Source of the DNA: Erwinia aphidicola
Lineage (GTDB): Bacteria > Pseudomonadota > Gammaproteobacteria > Enterobacterales > Enterobacteriaceae
Length of the DNA stretch: 64,000 bases
Reading direction: 5' to 3'
Assembly: GCF_014773485.1 (NCBI RefSeq)
Contig: NZ_JACXBP010000010.1
Coordinates: 1-64,000, forward strand
Shown: in pieces, positions 45,515 to 54,266 of the stretch
Numbering within the stretch: the stretch's first letter is position 1
How the letters are laid out: the number at the start of each line of letters is the position of its first letter
Translations under genes and position numbers: made by a program
The notes under the pieces: model-generated
Databases searched by the model: none
Seen by the model: the letters and a program-made list of their open reading frames with translations, nothing else
What the model was told of the DNA's origin: nothing

Positions 45515-46471
45515 ATGATGACCGCTCAAACCCACCCCACGCTGGATGCCGTGACCATCGGTGAGGCCATGGCGATGTTTGTCGCCAGCGAATGCGGCGA
45601 TCTGGCAGGCGTGACGCAGTTCAGCAAACGCATTGCCGGCGCCGAACTTAACGTGGCGATTGGCCTGGCGCGCCTCGGTCTGAACGTAGGCTGGGTCAGC
45701 CGCATTGGTGACGACTCGTTTGGCCGCTTCACCTGTCAGCAGCTCGATCTGGAGGGCGTCGACCGCCGTCAGGTCACCTGCGACCCGCGTTATCCTACCG
45801 GTTTCCAGATGAAATCCCGCGTGGACGATGGCTCCGATCCGCTGGTTGAATACTTTCGTAAAGGCTCGGCGGCCAGCCATCTCTCGCCCGCCGATTTTGA
45901 TCGCGACTACTTTGCCAGCGCACGCCATCTGCATCTGAGCGGCGTGGCGGCGGCCATTTCCGACAGCTCGCTGGCGCTGTCACAGCATGCGGCACGCGAA
46001 ATGAAGGCGCTGGGTAAAACCATCTCCTTCGACCCGAACCTGCGCCCGGTGCTGTGGTCGAGCGAAGCCGAGATGATTAAGCAGCTGAACGGCCTGGCGC
46101 AGTACGCCGACTGGGTACTGCCCGGTATTAAAGAGGGACAGATCCTGACCGGCTATCAGCAGCCGGAAGCGATTGCCGATTTCTATCTGGCAATGGGCGT
46201 GCAGGCGGTGGTGATCAAAACCGGCAGCGATGGCGCCTGGTATAAAACGGCAGCAGGTGAAAAGGGCCAGATTGCGGCGGTGCTGACGGATAACGTGGTG
46301 GATACCGTCGGCGCTGGCGACGGTTTTGCCGTCGGAGTGATCAGCGCCCTGCTGGAAGGAAAATCGTTACCCGCCGCGATCCTGCGCGGTAATAAAATCG
46401 GTTCTCTGGCAATCCAGGTATCGGGCGACAGCGAAGGGTTACCCACGCGCGCCACGCTGGGTGATTTCTAG
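45515..46471 (+). CDS. kguK: 2-ketogluconate kinase (PfkB family)
   Basis: A 318-residue PfkB/ribokinase-type sugar kinase. The N-terminal GxGE-type motif is VTIGEAMAMF, substrate-binding GAELNVAIGLARLG follows, and the C-terminal signature DTVGAGDGFAVG has the catalytic Asp. It is predicted to phosphorylate 2-keto-D-gluconate at C6. The start can be ATG 45515 or the adjacent ATG 45518; the GAGGAG spacing favours the second. Linkage to kguE, kguT and ghrB supports the assignment over the near relative KdgK. Confidence 0.8.
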   Translation: MMTAQTHPTLDAVTIGEAMAMFVASECGDLAGVTQFSKRIAGAELNVAIGLARLGLNVGWVSRIGDDSFGRFTCQQLDLEGVDRRQVTCDPRYPTGFQMKSRVDDGSDPLVEYFRKGSAASHLSPADFDRDYFASARHLHLSGVAAAISDSSLALSQHAAREMKALGKTISFDPNLRPVLWSSEAEMIKQLNGLAQYADWVLPGIKEGQILTGYQQPEAIADFYLAMGVQAVVIKTGSDGAWYKTAAGEKGQIAAVLTDNVVDTVGAGDGFAVGVISALLEGKSLPAAILRGNKIGSLAIQVSGDSEGLPTRATLGDF

Positions 46472-46543
46472 CTGTTGCCACTGACCGAAACATAACAAAA
46501 CCGCATCGCCCTACAACAGAATGCGGACACCGAGGACAGAACT

Positions 46544-47827
46544 ATGAGCAATCAGACAATCGCGCCAAAACGCTGGTGGTACATCATGCCCATCGTGTTT
46601 ATCACCTACAGCCTGGCGTATCTGGACCGTGCAAACTTCAGTTTTGCTTCCGCAGCGGGGATCAACGAAGACCTCGGCATCACCAAGGGGGTATCATCCC
46701 TGCTGGGTGCGCTGTTCTTCCTCGGCTACTTCTTCTTCCAGATCCCCGGCGCCATCTATGCCGAGCGGCGCAGCGTGAAAAAGCTGGTGTTCTGGTGCCT
46801 GATCCTGTGGGGCATCTGCGCCACGCTGACCGGGCTGGTGAGCAATATCCCGATGCTGGCGGCGATCCGCTTTACGCTGGGTGTGGTAGAGGCGGCGGTG
46901 ATGCCGGCGATGCTGATTTACATCAGTAACTGGTTTACCAAATCCGAACGCTCGCGCGCCAATACCTTCCTGATCCTCGGTAATCCGGTCACCGTACTGT
47001 GGATGTCGGTGGTCTCCGGCTATCTGATCGACGCCTTCGGCTGGCGTGAAATGTTTATTATTGAAGGCTTCCCGGCGGTGATCTGGGCAGTCGCCTGGTG
47101 GTTCCTGGTGCAGGATAAACCCGCGCAGGCCAAATGGCTGAGCGACGCGGAGAAAGCCGCGCTCCAGGCGCAGCTGCAGAAAGAGCAGGAGAACCTGAAG
47201 GCGGTACGCAACTATGCTGAAGCCTTTAAGTCGCGCAACGTTATTCTCCTCTGCGCGCAGTACTTTACCTGGAGCATCGGCGTTTACGGCTTCGTGCTGT
47301 GGCTGCCATCTATTTTGCGTAACGGCACCGGCATGGGCATGGTCGAAGCGGGCTGGCTGTCGGCGGTTCCCTATCTGGCCGCAACCATTGCGATGATCGT
47401 CGTCTCCTGGGCCTCCGATAAGTTACAAAACCGCAAACTGTTTGTCTGGCCGTTGCTGCTGATTGGTGCGCTGGCGTTTTTAGGTTCATATTTGGTGGGG
47501 CCTGGCAACTTCTGGCTCTCTTATGCCCTGCTAGTGATCGCCGGGGCGGCGATGTATGCGCCTTATGGCCCGTTCTTTGCCATTATCCCGGAAATGCTGC
47601 CGCGTAATGTCGCCGGCGGCGCGATGGCCCTGATCAATGCGATGGGCGCCCTGGGCTCGTTCCTCGGCTCGTGGGTGGTCGGTTACCTGAACGGTGCCAC
47701 CGGCAGCCCGTCCGCGTCCTATATCTTTATGGGCGCGGCATTACTGATTTCCGTCTGGCTGACGCTGGCCGTAAAACCGGCGCGCAACAAGCAACAGCCG
47801 CTGCCCGACGGCGCTAAACACGCTTAA
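46544..47827 (+). CDS. kguT: 2-ketogluconate MFS transporter
   Basis: A 427-residue major facilitator of the anion:cation symporter group with 12 predicted helices and a central cytoplasmic loop (about 200-225). YSLAYLDRANFSFA in helix 1 is the usual ACS signature; GAIYAERRSVKKL fits the loop 2-3 region. It probably imports 2-ketogluconate, and by family could take related sugar acids. A GAGGAC site precedes the ATG. It lies between the kinase and the reductase, as in kguEKTD. Confidence 0.78.
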   Translation: MSNQTIAPKRWWYIMPIVFITYSLAYLDRANFSFASAAGINEDLGITKGVSSLLGALFFLGYFFFQIPGAIYAERRSVKKLVFWCLILWGICATLTGLVSNIPMLAAIRFTLGVVEAAVMPAMLIYISNWFTKSERSRANTFLILGNPVTVLWMSVVSGYLIDAFGWREMFIIEGFPAVIWAVAWWFLVQDKPAQAKWLSDAEKAALQAQLQKEQENLKAVRNYAEAFKSRNVILLCAQYFTWSIGVYGFVLWLPSILRNGTGMGMVEAGWLSAVPYLAATIAMIVVSWASDKLQNRKLFVWPLLLIGALAFLGSYLVGPGNFWLSYALLVIAGAAMYAPYGPFFAIIPEMLPRNVAGGAMALINAMGALGSFLGSWVVGYLNGATGSPSASYIFMGAALLISVWLTLAVKPARNKQQPLPDGAKHA

Positions 47828-47844
47828 TGCTTTTGGAGAAATGA

Positions 47845-48825
47845 ATGAAACCTTCTGTGGTGCTGTATAAATCGTTGCCTGAAGACCTGCGTGCAAAGCT
47901 GGATGAACATTTCAGCGTGACCGAAATCAACGGCTTAACCCCGGAAACCCTCGCGCAACATGCCGACGCCTTCCGTCACGCCGAGGGGATCCTCGGCTCC
48001 GGCGGCAAAGTGGATGCGGAGTTTCTACAGCACGCGCCGAAGCTGCGTGCCGCCTCCAGCGTCTCGGTCGGTTATGACAACTTTGACGTCGCCGCGCTCA
48101 ACGACCGCAAAGTGCTGCTGATGCACACCCCGACGGTGCTGACCGAAACGGTGGCCGATACCATGATGGCGCTGGTGCTCAGCTCCGCACGCCGCGTGGT
48201 CGAAATGGCGGAACGCGTGAAGGCGGGCGAATGGCAGGGCAGTTTCGGCCCTGAGTGGTTCGGCATTGATGTCCACCACAAAAAGCTCGGCATTCTGGGC
48301 ATGGGCCGCATCGGTCTGGCGCTGGCGCAGCGTGCGCACCTCGGTTTCGGCATGCCGATCCTGTATAACGCGCGTAAGCATCATGAAGAAGCCGAGCAGC
48401 GCTTTGACGCGCAGTACTGCGACCTGGATACGCTGCTGGCCGAGTCAGACTTCCTCTGCATCAGCCTGCCGCTGACCGGGCAGACCCATCACCTGATCGG
48501 GCGTGAGCAGCTGGCGAAGATGAAGAAAAGCGCGGTGTTGATTAACGCCGGGCGCGGCCCGGTGGTCGATGAGCAGGCGCTGATCGACGCATTGAAAGAT
48601 GGCACGATCCACGCTGCCGGGCTGGACGTGTTTGAGCGGGAGCCGCTGCCGGTCAGCTCAGAGCTGCTGCAGCTGCGCAACGTGGTGGCGCTGCCGCATA
48701 TCGGCTCCGCGACCCATGAGACCCGCTACGGTATGGCGAAGGACGCGGTAGATAACCTGATTGCCGCGTTAACCGGCAAGGTGGAGAAGAACTGCGTTAA
48801 TCCACAGATATTGTCCCTGGGCTGA
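47845..48825 (+). CDS. ghrB: 2-ketoaldonate / glyoxylate reductase GhrB (KguD role)
   Basis: A 326-residue D-2-hydroxyacid dehydrogenase. It has the NAD(P) fold [18 protein letters not shown], the catalytic Arg region [15 protein letters not shown], Glu in DVFEREPLP and His in [12 protein letters not shown]. It matches E. coli GhrB (YiaE/TkrA), which reduces 2-ketogluconate, glyoxylate and hydroxypyruvate. As fourth gene of the kgu set it takes the KguD position, reducing 2-keto-6-phosphogluconate to 6-phosphogluconate. In E. coli ghrB directly follows yiaD; here two regulators and kguEKT stand between. Confidence 0.9.
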   Translation: MKPSVVLYKSLPEDLRAKLDEHFSVTEINGLTPETLAQHADAFRHAEGILGSGGKVDAEFLQHAPKLRAASSVSVGYDNFDVAALNDRKVLLMHTPTVLTETVADTMMALVLSSARRVVEMAERVKAGEWQGSFGPEWFGIDVHHKKLGILGMGRIGLALAQRAHLGFGMPILYNARKHHEEAEQRFDAQYCDLDTLLAESDFLCISLPLTGQTHHLIGREQLAKMKKSAVLINAGRGPVVDEQALIDALKDGTIHAAGLDVFEREPLPVSSELLQLRNVVALPHIGSATHETRYGMAKDAVDNLIAALTGKVEKNCVNPQILSLG

Positions 48826-48837
48826 GGCACGCCAAAA

Positions 48838-48862
48838 CGGGCGGGGCATGCCCCGCCCCTAC
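48838..48862. repeat. GGGGCATGCCCC palindrome after ghrB
   Basis: CGGGCGGGGCATGCCCCGCCC then CTAC, a perfect palindrome of the same core as at 13993-14042 and with the CCCCTAC tail of the dispersed repeats. It lies between the convergent ghrB and DUF4432 genes. Confidence 0.65.
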
Positions 48863-48873
48863 CACGGGGAGGG

Positions 48874-50082
48874 TTACTCCGTCGCGATCGGCGTTTGGTT
48901 AATCTCTACTGTGTCATCCCCCTGGATCTGCTTCACGCGCTGTTCAACCTTCTGCACCGCGCTGGCGTCCTTCAGTAGGGAATAGGTCAGCGTAAATTCG
49001 GTGCTCTGCCCCGGCTGCAGCTGTTTCACTCTTCCCTGCTCTTTCTCGATTGTTACCGGATAAGCATAGTTGGTGCCCGGCTCAATCCCGGTGACATAAC
49101 CCTGCTTCAGGGTGTCGGTGTTCTTCCACATGGTCAGCAGCGGCAGCTGGCGGGTATCAAACTCAATCGCGGCCCCCTTGTCGCCCTTGCTGTTAATCAC
49201 CGCCGCCACGGTTTTGCCATTGCTGTCCGCTTTGGGCTGCAGGTTAAACACCATCTCGTCGAAATCTTTGGTCGGCGCGCCATAAACGTTCCAGCCATCC
49301 AGCCCTTTTTTGGCGTAGTCGTTAAAAGGCGATACTGATTTCAGCGGGGCGATAAAGCGCGCGTCTTTTTCCAGGATCGGCGTGCCGAAGTTACTGTGGT
49401 AGATAATCTGATAGTCGTGCGGATAGTCTGCCTCATTGGTCAGCACATCATGCACGGTGAATGAGTCCGAGCCCGGCACGTAACGCAGCTCGGTCCAGGT
49501 TTCGAGTTTCGCCTTCTTGAAGGTGACCTCTTTCAGCAGCCCGCGAATGCGAATTTCATGCGGGGCTTTATCATCAACCATCACTTCAACTTTCGACGCT
49601 GGGGTGTTGCCTGCCTTGCCGTGCAGCGTGTAGATCACCCCGTCTTTGGTTACCGGGTGCCCGGTCCACTCAAAGCCGCAGCGCACCATCATCTCGTTGA
49701 ATCCTTCCAGCCAGCCCAGCCCGTTACGGCTCTCCAGGTTGATATAGGCCGGGTTGACCACTTCCTGCACCGGAGAGTCCCAGCCCAGGCGCACGCCGTG
49801 GCCGCTGACGTGCAGCAGATCCATACCGCGCGTCGGGCTGAGTGCAATGGTCAGCCCGTTTTTACTGGTCAGCGTCAGCACTTTGGAGCCCTCCTGCTTG
49901 CCGCCGTGCAACACCTTTTGCTCGATGCTGAAACTCTCGCCTGCCAGCTTCAGCTGCTGGCTGCTGATTTGCCAGTTGCCCTTTTCTGTCCCGCTTTCAG
50001 CATCCGTCAGCAGCCAGCTTTGCGCCGCAGCCTGACCGCTAAGAATCGCCAACACACACCCTGCCAGAACGCTTTTTTTCAT
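48874..50082 (-). CDS. Secreted DUF4432/aldose epimerase-like protein
   Basis: A 402-residue exported protein. The signal peptide MKKSVLAGCVLAILSGQAAAQ is cut after AAA. The body matches the DUF4432 (galactose-mutarotase-like) fold: SPTRGMDLLHVSGHGVRLGWDSP, LGWLEGFNEMMVRCGFEWTGHP, HEIRIRGLL, DYQIIYHSNFGTPILEKDARF, GIEPGTNYAYPV. Most DUF4432 proteins are cytoplasmic, so export is a point of interest. It probably acts on a carbohydrate in the periplasm. It is convergent with the kgu operon and divergent from avtA. Substrate unknown. Confidence 0.75.
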   Translation of the reverse strand: MKKSVLAGCVLAILSGQAAAQSWLLTDAESGTEKGNWQISSQQLKLAGESFSIEQKVLHGGKQEGSKVLTLTSKNGLTIALSPTRGMDLLHVSGHGVRLGWDSPVQEVVNPAYINLESRNGLGWLEGFNEMMVRCGFEWTGHPVTKDGVIYTLHGKAGNTPASKVEVMVDDKAPHEIRIRGLLKEVTFKKAKLETWTELRYVPGSDSFTVHDVLTNEADYPHDYQIIYHSNFGTPILEKDARFIAPLKSVSPFNDYAKKGLDGWNVYGAPTKDFDEMVFNLQPKADSNGKTVAAVINSKGDKGAAIEFDTRQLPLLTMWKNTDTLKQGYVTGIEPGTNYAYPVTIEKEQGRVKQLQPGQSTEFTLTYSLLKDASAVQKVEQRVKQIQGDDTVEINQTPIATE

Positions 50083-50486
50083 CTCTTTATCCCTTTAGCT
50101 GAATTGATTTAGCTTTATGCGGGTCCAGACTACAAATCACCGGCAGATAAAAACGTGACAACCATCACCGACTGACTTTTAAGCTGTTTTTGCTCCACTA
50201 AACGCGATAGTGGTCACGTAAAAATGATGACTCATGATTAATTACATAAATAAATGTGATGTTTAGCGGAAGATTGAGCGGGATGTAAAAAACGATTCAG
50301 CTATGGGGTGCTGCTCGCCCTCTGCAAGTGGGGTCTGCCCCGACCCTACACCGCTCGCCCTCCTGATTAGGGGCCAGGCAGGCTGGCACAATCAGACAAA
50401 TGCGATTCTGCCGCCGCAGCATTGCATTCATCCGGCTGCTGACGTTAAGGTGGTCCTCCTGAGGACTAACAAGTGATTAACAGGGT
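50083..50486. other. Divergent intergenic region before avtA
   Basis: 404 bases. The left half is AT-rich and should hold the promoter of the DUF4432 gene. A GTGGGGTCTGCCCCGACCC palindrome-like repeat sits at 50329-50350 and a GTCCTC/GAGGAC hairpin at 50452-50465 shortly before avtA. No gene seen. Confidence 0.55.
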
Positions 50487-51737
50487 ATGAGCTTTTCGGC
50501 ATTTGGTGACAAATTTACGCGTCATTCGGGCATCTCTCGTCTGATGGAAGATATGGGCGAAGGTTTACGCACGCCGGGGACGGTGATGCTCGGCGGCGGT
50601 AATCCCGCGCAGATCCCGGCGATGAACGACTATTTCCAGCAGCTGCTGCAGCAGATGCACGACGAAGGCAAGCTGGCGGAAGCGCTGTGTAACTACGACG
50701 GCCCACGCGGTAAAAGCACCCTGCTGGATTCACTCTCCCGGCTGCTGCGCGATGAGCTGGGCTGGCAGATCGCCCCCGAAAATATCGCCCTGACCAACGG
50801 TAGCCAGAGCGCCTTCTTCTATCTGTTTAACCTGTACGCTGGCCGCCGCGCCGACGGCAGTAAGAAACGCGTGCTGTTCCCTCTGGCCCCTGAATACCTT
50901 GGCTATGCCGATGCCGGACTGGATGAAGACCTGTTTGTCTCCACGCGCCCGAATATCGAACTGCTGCCGGAAGGGCAGTTTAAGTATCACGTCGATTTTG
51001 AACACCTGCATATCGGCGACGATACCGGGCTGATCTGCGTATCGCGCCCGACCAACCCGACCGGCAATGTCATCACCGATGAGGAGCTGCTGAAGCTGGA
51101 TGCGCTGGCGCAGCAGCATCAGATCCCGCTGCTGATCGATAACGCTTATGGCGTGCCGTTCCCGGGTATTATCTTCAGCGAGGCGCGCCCGCTGTGGAAC
51201 CCGAACATTATTCTGTGCATGAGCCTGTCCAAGCTCGGCCTGCCGGGGTCGCGCTGCGGCATCATTATTGCCGATGAGAAAGTGATCTCCGCCATCAGCA
51301 ATATGAACGGCATTATCAGCCTGGCACCCGGCAGCATTGGCCCGGCGATCGCTAATGAGATGATCCAGCGCGGCGATCTGCTGCGGCTGTCAGAAGAGGT
51401 GATTAAGCCGTTCTACCAGCAGCGGGTTAACCAGACAATCGCCGTTATTCGCCGCTATTTATCCCCCGATCGCTGCCTGATCCATAAACCGGAGGGGGCG
51501 ATTTTCCTCTGGCTGTGGTTCAAAGACCTGCCGATCACCACCGAAGTGCTGTACCAGCGTTTAAAACAGCGCGGCGTGCTGATGGTGCCGGGGCACTTCT
51601 TCTTCCCGGGGCTGGAGCAGGCGTGGCCGCATACGCATCAGTGCATGCGCATGAACTATGTGCCGGACAGCGAGAAGATTGAGCGCGGAATTGCGATTCT
51701 GACGGAAGAGGTCGAGCGGGCGCACCGCGAAGGCTAA
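50487..51737 (+). CDS. avtA: Valine--pyruvate aminotransferase AvtA
   Basis: A 416-residue fold-type I PLP aminotransferase making alanine and 2-ketoisovalerate from valine and pyruvate, reversibly. It starts MSFSAFGDKFTRHSGISRLMEDM; NYDGPRGKSTLLD, CVSRPTNPTGNVITDEEL, the Asp in LLIDNAYGVPFPG and the Schiff-base Lys in MSLSKLGLPGSRCGI are as in E. coli AvtA, with the same overall length. A weak AGGG precedes the ATG. The neighbouring ibpA is convergent. Confidence 0.96.
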   Translation: MSFSAFGDKFTRHSGISRLMEDMGEGLRTPGTVMLGGGNPAQIPAMNDYFQQLLQQMHDEGKLAEALCNYDGPRGKSTLLDSLSRLLRDELGWQIAPENIALTNGSQSAFFYLFNLYAGRRADGSKKRVLFPLAPEYLGYADAGLDEDLFVSTRPNIELLPEGQFKYHVDFEHLHIGDDTGLICVSRPTNPTGNVITDEELLKLDALAQQHQIPLLIDNAYGVPFPGIIFSEARPLWNPNIILCMSLSKLGLPGSRCGIIIADEKVISAISNMNGIISLAPGSIGPAIANEMIQRGDLLRLSEEVIKPFYQQRVNQTIAVIRRYLSPDRCLIHKPEGAIFLWLWFKDLPITTEVLYQRLKQRGVLMVPGHFFFPGLEQAWPHTHQCMRMNYVPDSEKIERGIAILTEEVERAHREG

Positions 51738-51760
51738 CGCCGGAAAAGAGGATAAAACAA

Positions 51761-51780
51761 GGGCCGCCAGCTGGCGGCCC
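51761..51780. terminator. Hairpin between avtA and ibpA
   Basis: GGGCCGCCAGCTGGCGGCCC, a perfect 20-bp palindrome, in the 52-base gap between the two convergent genes. It can form the same hairpin on either transcript; T-rich sequence follows on the avtA strand. Confidence 0.75.
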
Positions 51781-51789
51781 GTCAGCATT

Positions 51790-52212
51790 TTATTTCATGA
51801 TTTCGATACGGCGCGGTTTATTGGCTTCTGGCACCACGCGCTCAAGGTCGATATACAGCAGGCCATTTTCCAGTTTGGCATCACGCACGTGTACGTGCTC
51901 GGCCAGCTGGAATTTACGCTCGAAGTTGCGCTCGGCAATGCCCTGATAGAGATAGGTGCGTTCCTGCTGCTCTTCCGGGTGCGAACCGCGCACGCTGAGC
52001 AGGTTGTCGTGGGAGGTGATCTCCAGTTCGCTTTCCGCGAAGCCCGCCACGGCAATGGTAATTCGGTAGTTGTTTTCTGCCACCAGCTCCACATTGTACG
52101 GAGGGTAGCCGCCATTGTTGTTGCTCTGACCCTGGCTGGATTCCAGCAGGTTGATCAGACGGTCAAAGCCAATGGATGAACGGTACAGTGGGGCAAGGTC
52201 AAAATTACGCAT
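51790..52212 (-). CDS. ibpA: Small heat shock protein IbpA
   Basis: A 140-residue alpha-crystallin-type holdase that binds aggregating proteins. [23 protein letters not shown] is the IbpA N-terminus; the crystallin domain covers about 38-125 ([49 protein letters not shown]). The C-terminal tail [12 protein letters not shown] keeps the IEI motif. The ATG at 52212 has CAGGAGC upstream, hidden in a hairpin (ROSE). No ibpB follows; avtA is next. A single IbpA is characteristic of Erwiniaceae. Confidence 0.95.
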   Translation of the reverse strand: MRNFDLAPLYRSSIGFDRLINLLESSQGQSNNNGGYPPYNVELVAENNYRITIAVAGFAESELEITSHDNLLSVRGSHPEEQQERTYLYQGIAERNFERKFQLAEHVHVRDAKLENGLLYIDLERVVPEANKPRRIEIMK

Positions 52213-52322
52213 GTTGCAGCTCCTGATAGTCAGCGAGATGTGATTAACAAAGTCGATCCTCCACATTGGACGGACCGCCGGTTCAGAAAACGCTGCCCTG
52301 TCGGCGCAGGCTTCACTGACCG
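52213..52322 (-). promoter_or_regulatory. ROSE-type RNA thermometer in the ibpA leader
   Basis: The minus-strand leader contains CTCGCTGACTATCAGGAG (52220-52237). CTC pairs with GAG and CTGA with TCAG, leaving one bulged G opposite the Shine-Dalgarno AGGAG. TCGCT facing AGGAG with a bulged G is the defining ROSE hairpin. The leader of about 110 bases fits the multi-hairpin ROSE layout. It should block translation at low temperature and melt on heat shock. Confidence 0.8.
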
Positions 52323-52328
52323 TAAGAG

Positions 52329-52361
52329 TAAAATGGTGACAGACGCGATGCTTTCAAGGGG
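52329..52361 (-). promoter_or_regulatory. Sigma-32 promoter of ibpA
   Basis: On the minus strand CCCCTTGAAA is followed after 13-14 bases by ACCATTTTA, close to the sigma-32 consensus CTTGAAA / CCCCATNT. It lies about 115 bases before the ibpA start, leaving room for the thermometer leader. Confidence 0.75.
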
Positions 52362-52511
52362 AAAATGCGATTTTTTTAACCGGAAAGCAGTGAATGTCAT
52401 ACACTCAGGGATGAGTTTGCCGGACCACGGTGCCAGCCACCACAGAGTGGACAATGCTTTGACGCACGCCGGCGACAAGTCTCAGCAGGCTTGCCATAAC
52501 AAGGGATATTA

Positions 52512-52925
52512 ATGATGAATGCATTGAAGAAGTGCCATATTGCCGGTTTTGTTGCCTGCGTTTCGCTGGTGAATACCAGCGGCTGCTCCAGCGTGATGAT
52601 GCACTCCGCGCCTTACGAGGGTTACTACCCCGGTACGCGCGCCAGCGCAGAGACAATCGTCGATAAAAACAGCGGCTGGGTGATGAAACCGCTGGCCGCT
52701 ATCGATCTGCCATTCTCGGCGGTGCTGGATACGCTGCTGCTGCCGATGGACTATTACCGCTCCGGCGACAAAGGGGAAGATGACTCCCCGCGCGCGCGCG
52801 TGCTGCGCAGCGAGCAGGCCAATCATACCGATGCCATCATGAACGAAACCATGGCCCCCATGTCGTCCTCCCACGATGCCGCACCGTCACCCGCCAGCGG
52901 CGCTAGCCACGCACCCGCGCGATAA
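52512..52925 (+). CDS. yidQ: DUF1375 lipoprotein YidQ
   Basis: A 137-residue lipoprotein of the YceK/YidQ (DUF1375) family. The lipobox is VNTSGCSSVM (Cys 25). The conserved core reads GYYPGTRASAETI and AIDLPFSAVLDTLLLPMDYYR. It has a Ser/Ala/Pro-rich C-terminal extension compared with E. coli YidQ. It lies divergent from ibpA, as in E. coli, and its 3' end overlaps the convergent yidR by 23 bases. Function unknown. Confidence 0.88.
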   Translation: MMNALKKCHIAGFVACVSLVNTSGCSSVMMHSAPYEGYYPGTRASAETIVDKNSGWVMKPLAAIDLPFSAVLDTLLLPMDYYRSGDKGEDDSPRARVLRSEQANHTDAIMNETMAPMSSSHDAAPSPASGASHAPAR

Positions 52926-54162
52926 ATATCTGCCGCCACGGGTTGCCGTCCCGTAAATAGGCGACTGACTCACCGTCCGGCGAGAACACCACCGCATCGG
53001 CTACCGGCGGGATTTCGCTGCGTGCGGTAATGCGCCGCACTGCTCCGCTGGCAAGCTGGCAAATCATCACGCTGTTATCGCAGACAAATGCCAGCTGCTG
53101 CCCATTTGGGTGCCAGCTGAACGCCGACTGAATGCTGTGATGACCGTGCGTCACCTGCCGCGGCTCGCCCCCCAGTGGGGAAACGGTCCACAGCTGCACC
53201 ACATCCGCCTCGTCCGCCATCAGAAAAGCAATCGCGCTGCCGTCCGGCGAGCTACGCAGCCAGTGGCGCGGGGTGCTGGCCAGGCCACGGCGGGTAAAGG
53301 TCAGGCGCCGCTGTTTTACGCCGCGTGGTGGCGCTGGCAGGCTGTATGCGGTGCCTTCCAGCGGCGCGTCCCCGGCCAGCGCATAGTCGGTACTGTTTTC
53401 CGGCAGATCGACAATAAACACCTCGGCCACTTTCTCGCCGCCTGGCGCGACGGTATCGCCAATAAAGGCCAGCGCCCAGCGCTGACGGCTACCGTCGGCG
53501 CGCTGATACCCCAGGTTCCCCACCCAGCCCTCTTCATAGGCGCGGTTGATTTCATCACTGCCCGGCAGCGGCTGAACGGTGGTGCGGCTCACCAGCACGC
53601 AGTAGTGGCTGCCGTCATATTCACGCGGATGGTTTTTTGGCGGGCAGACCGCATGCAGCGGCACCGCCACGCCCACATTGCGCAGGTCCTGCTTCACGTC
53701 CAGCTCATGCATCACGTGGTCGTTATAGGTAAAGCTCAGGCGTGAACCATCCGGGCTGAACACGTGCACGTGCGAGCCGCCGCGCAGCGCCCCGGCGGTA
53801 AACGGCGGGGTGATATCGCAGGCATCAAGATTTTCCGCCACCCCGTGCTGAACGATCACCCCGCGCCGATGATGAAAATCATACTTCCACTGGCTGTCCG
53901 GGTGCTCGGGGCCGTGAATGCAGACATAGCGCGGGGGCAGATCCGGGCTGGCGGTTACCACGCCAACGTGCGCACCGTCGCGCGCCTGATATAGCACCTC
54001 GGTCTCACCGCTGCTGACGTTAACCCGCTCAATGGTCAGGCCGGTAAATGACGCACCGGAAGGGCGCACGTCGTACACCAGCCACTGGCTGTCCGCGGTC
54101 CAGACATTGATATTGGTCAGCTGGTGGTGGCGCGCAGCGAAGGTGAGTTGTATTTCTTTCAT
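52903..54162 (-). CDS. yidR: TolB/DUF3748-type beta-propeller protein YidR
   Basis: A 419-residue protein with WD40-like/TolB-type repeats, matching E. coli YidR. Recurrent propeller motifs include DSQWLVYDVRPSG, HVFSPDGSRLSFTYNDHV, SPDGSAIAFLMADE, HPNGQQLAFVCDN and VFSPDGESVAYL. It has the conserved GPEHPDSQWKYDFHHRRGVIV. It lacks a signal peptide, so it is probably cytoplasmic. It may bind oligosaccharides or related ligands, as oligogalacturonate lyase-like propellers do; that is inference. The Shine-Dalgarno is poor. Confidence 0.88.
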   Translation of the reverse strand: MKEIQLTFAARHHQLTNINVWTADSQWLVYDVRPSGASFTGLTIERVNVSSGETEVLYQARDGAHVGVVTASPDLPPRYVCIHGPEHPDSQWKYDFHHRRGVIVQHGVAENLDACDITPPFTAGALRGGSHVHVFSPDGSRLSFTYNDHVMHELDVKQDLRNVGVAVPLHAVCPPKNHPREYDGSHYCVLVSRTTVQPLPGSDEINRAYEEGWVGNLGYQRADGSRQRWALAFIGDTVAPGGEKVAEVFIVDLPENSTDYALAGDAPLEGTAYSLPAPPRGVKQRRLTFTRRGLASTPRHWLRSSPDGSAIAFLMADEADVVQLWTVSPLGGEPRQVTHGHHSIQSAFSWHPNGQQLAFVCDNSVMICQLASGAVRRITARSEIPPVADAVVFSPDGESVAYLRDGNPWRQIFIARVRG

Positions 54163-54180
54163 AGGGGGCCGCTGATAGGG

Positions 54181-54200
54181 GGGCGGGGAGGATCCCCGCC
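54181..54200. repeat. GGCGGGGAGGATCCCCGCC palindrome upstream of yidR
   Basis: Perfect GGCGGGGA/TCCCCGCC inverted repeat in the gap between yidR and yidA, followed by a second hairpin (GGCGGAT/ATCCGCC, about 54226-54246). Both may act at the 3' end of the yidA transcript. Confidence 0.55.
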
Positions 54201-54266
54201 ACCGATAACTAAGGATAGTGGATACGGCGGATGAAGAATATCCGCCGTCTGACGGGGTCAGGCAGG

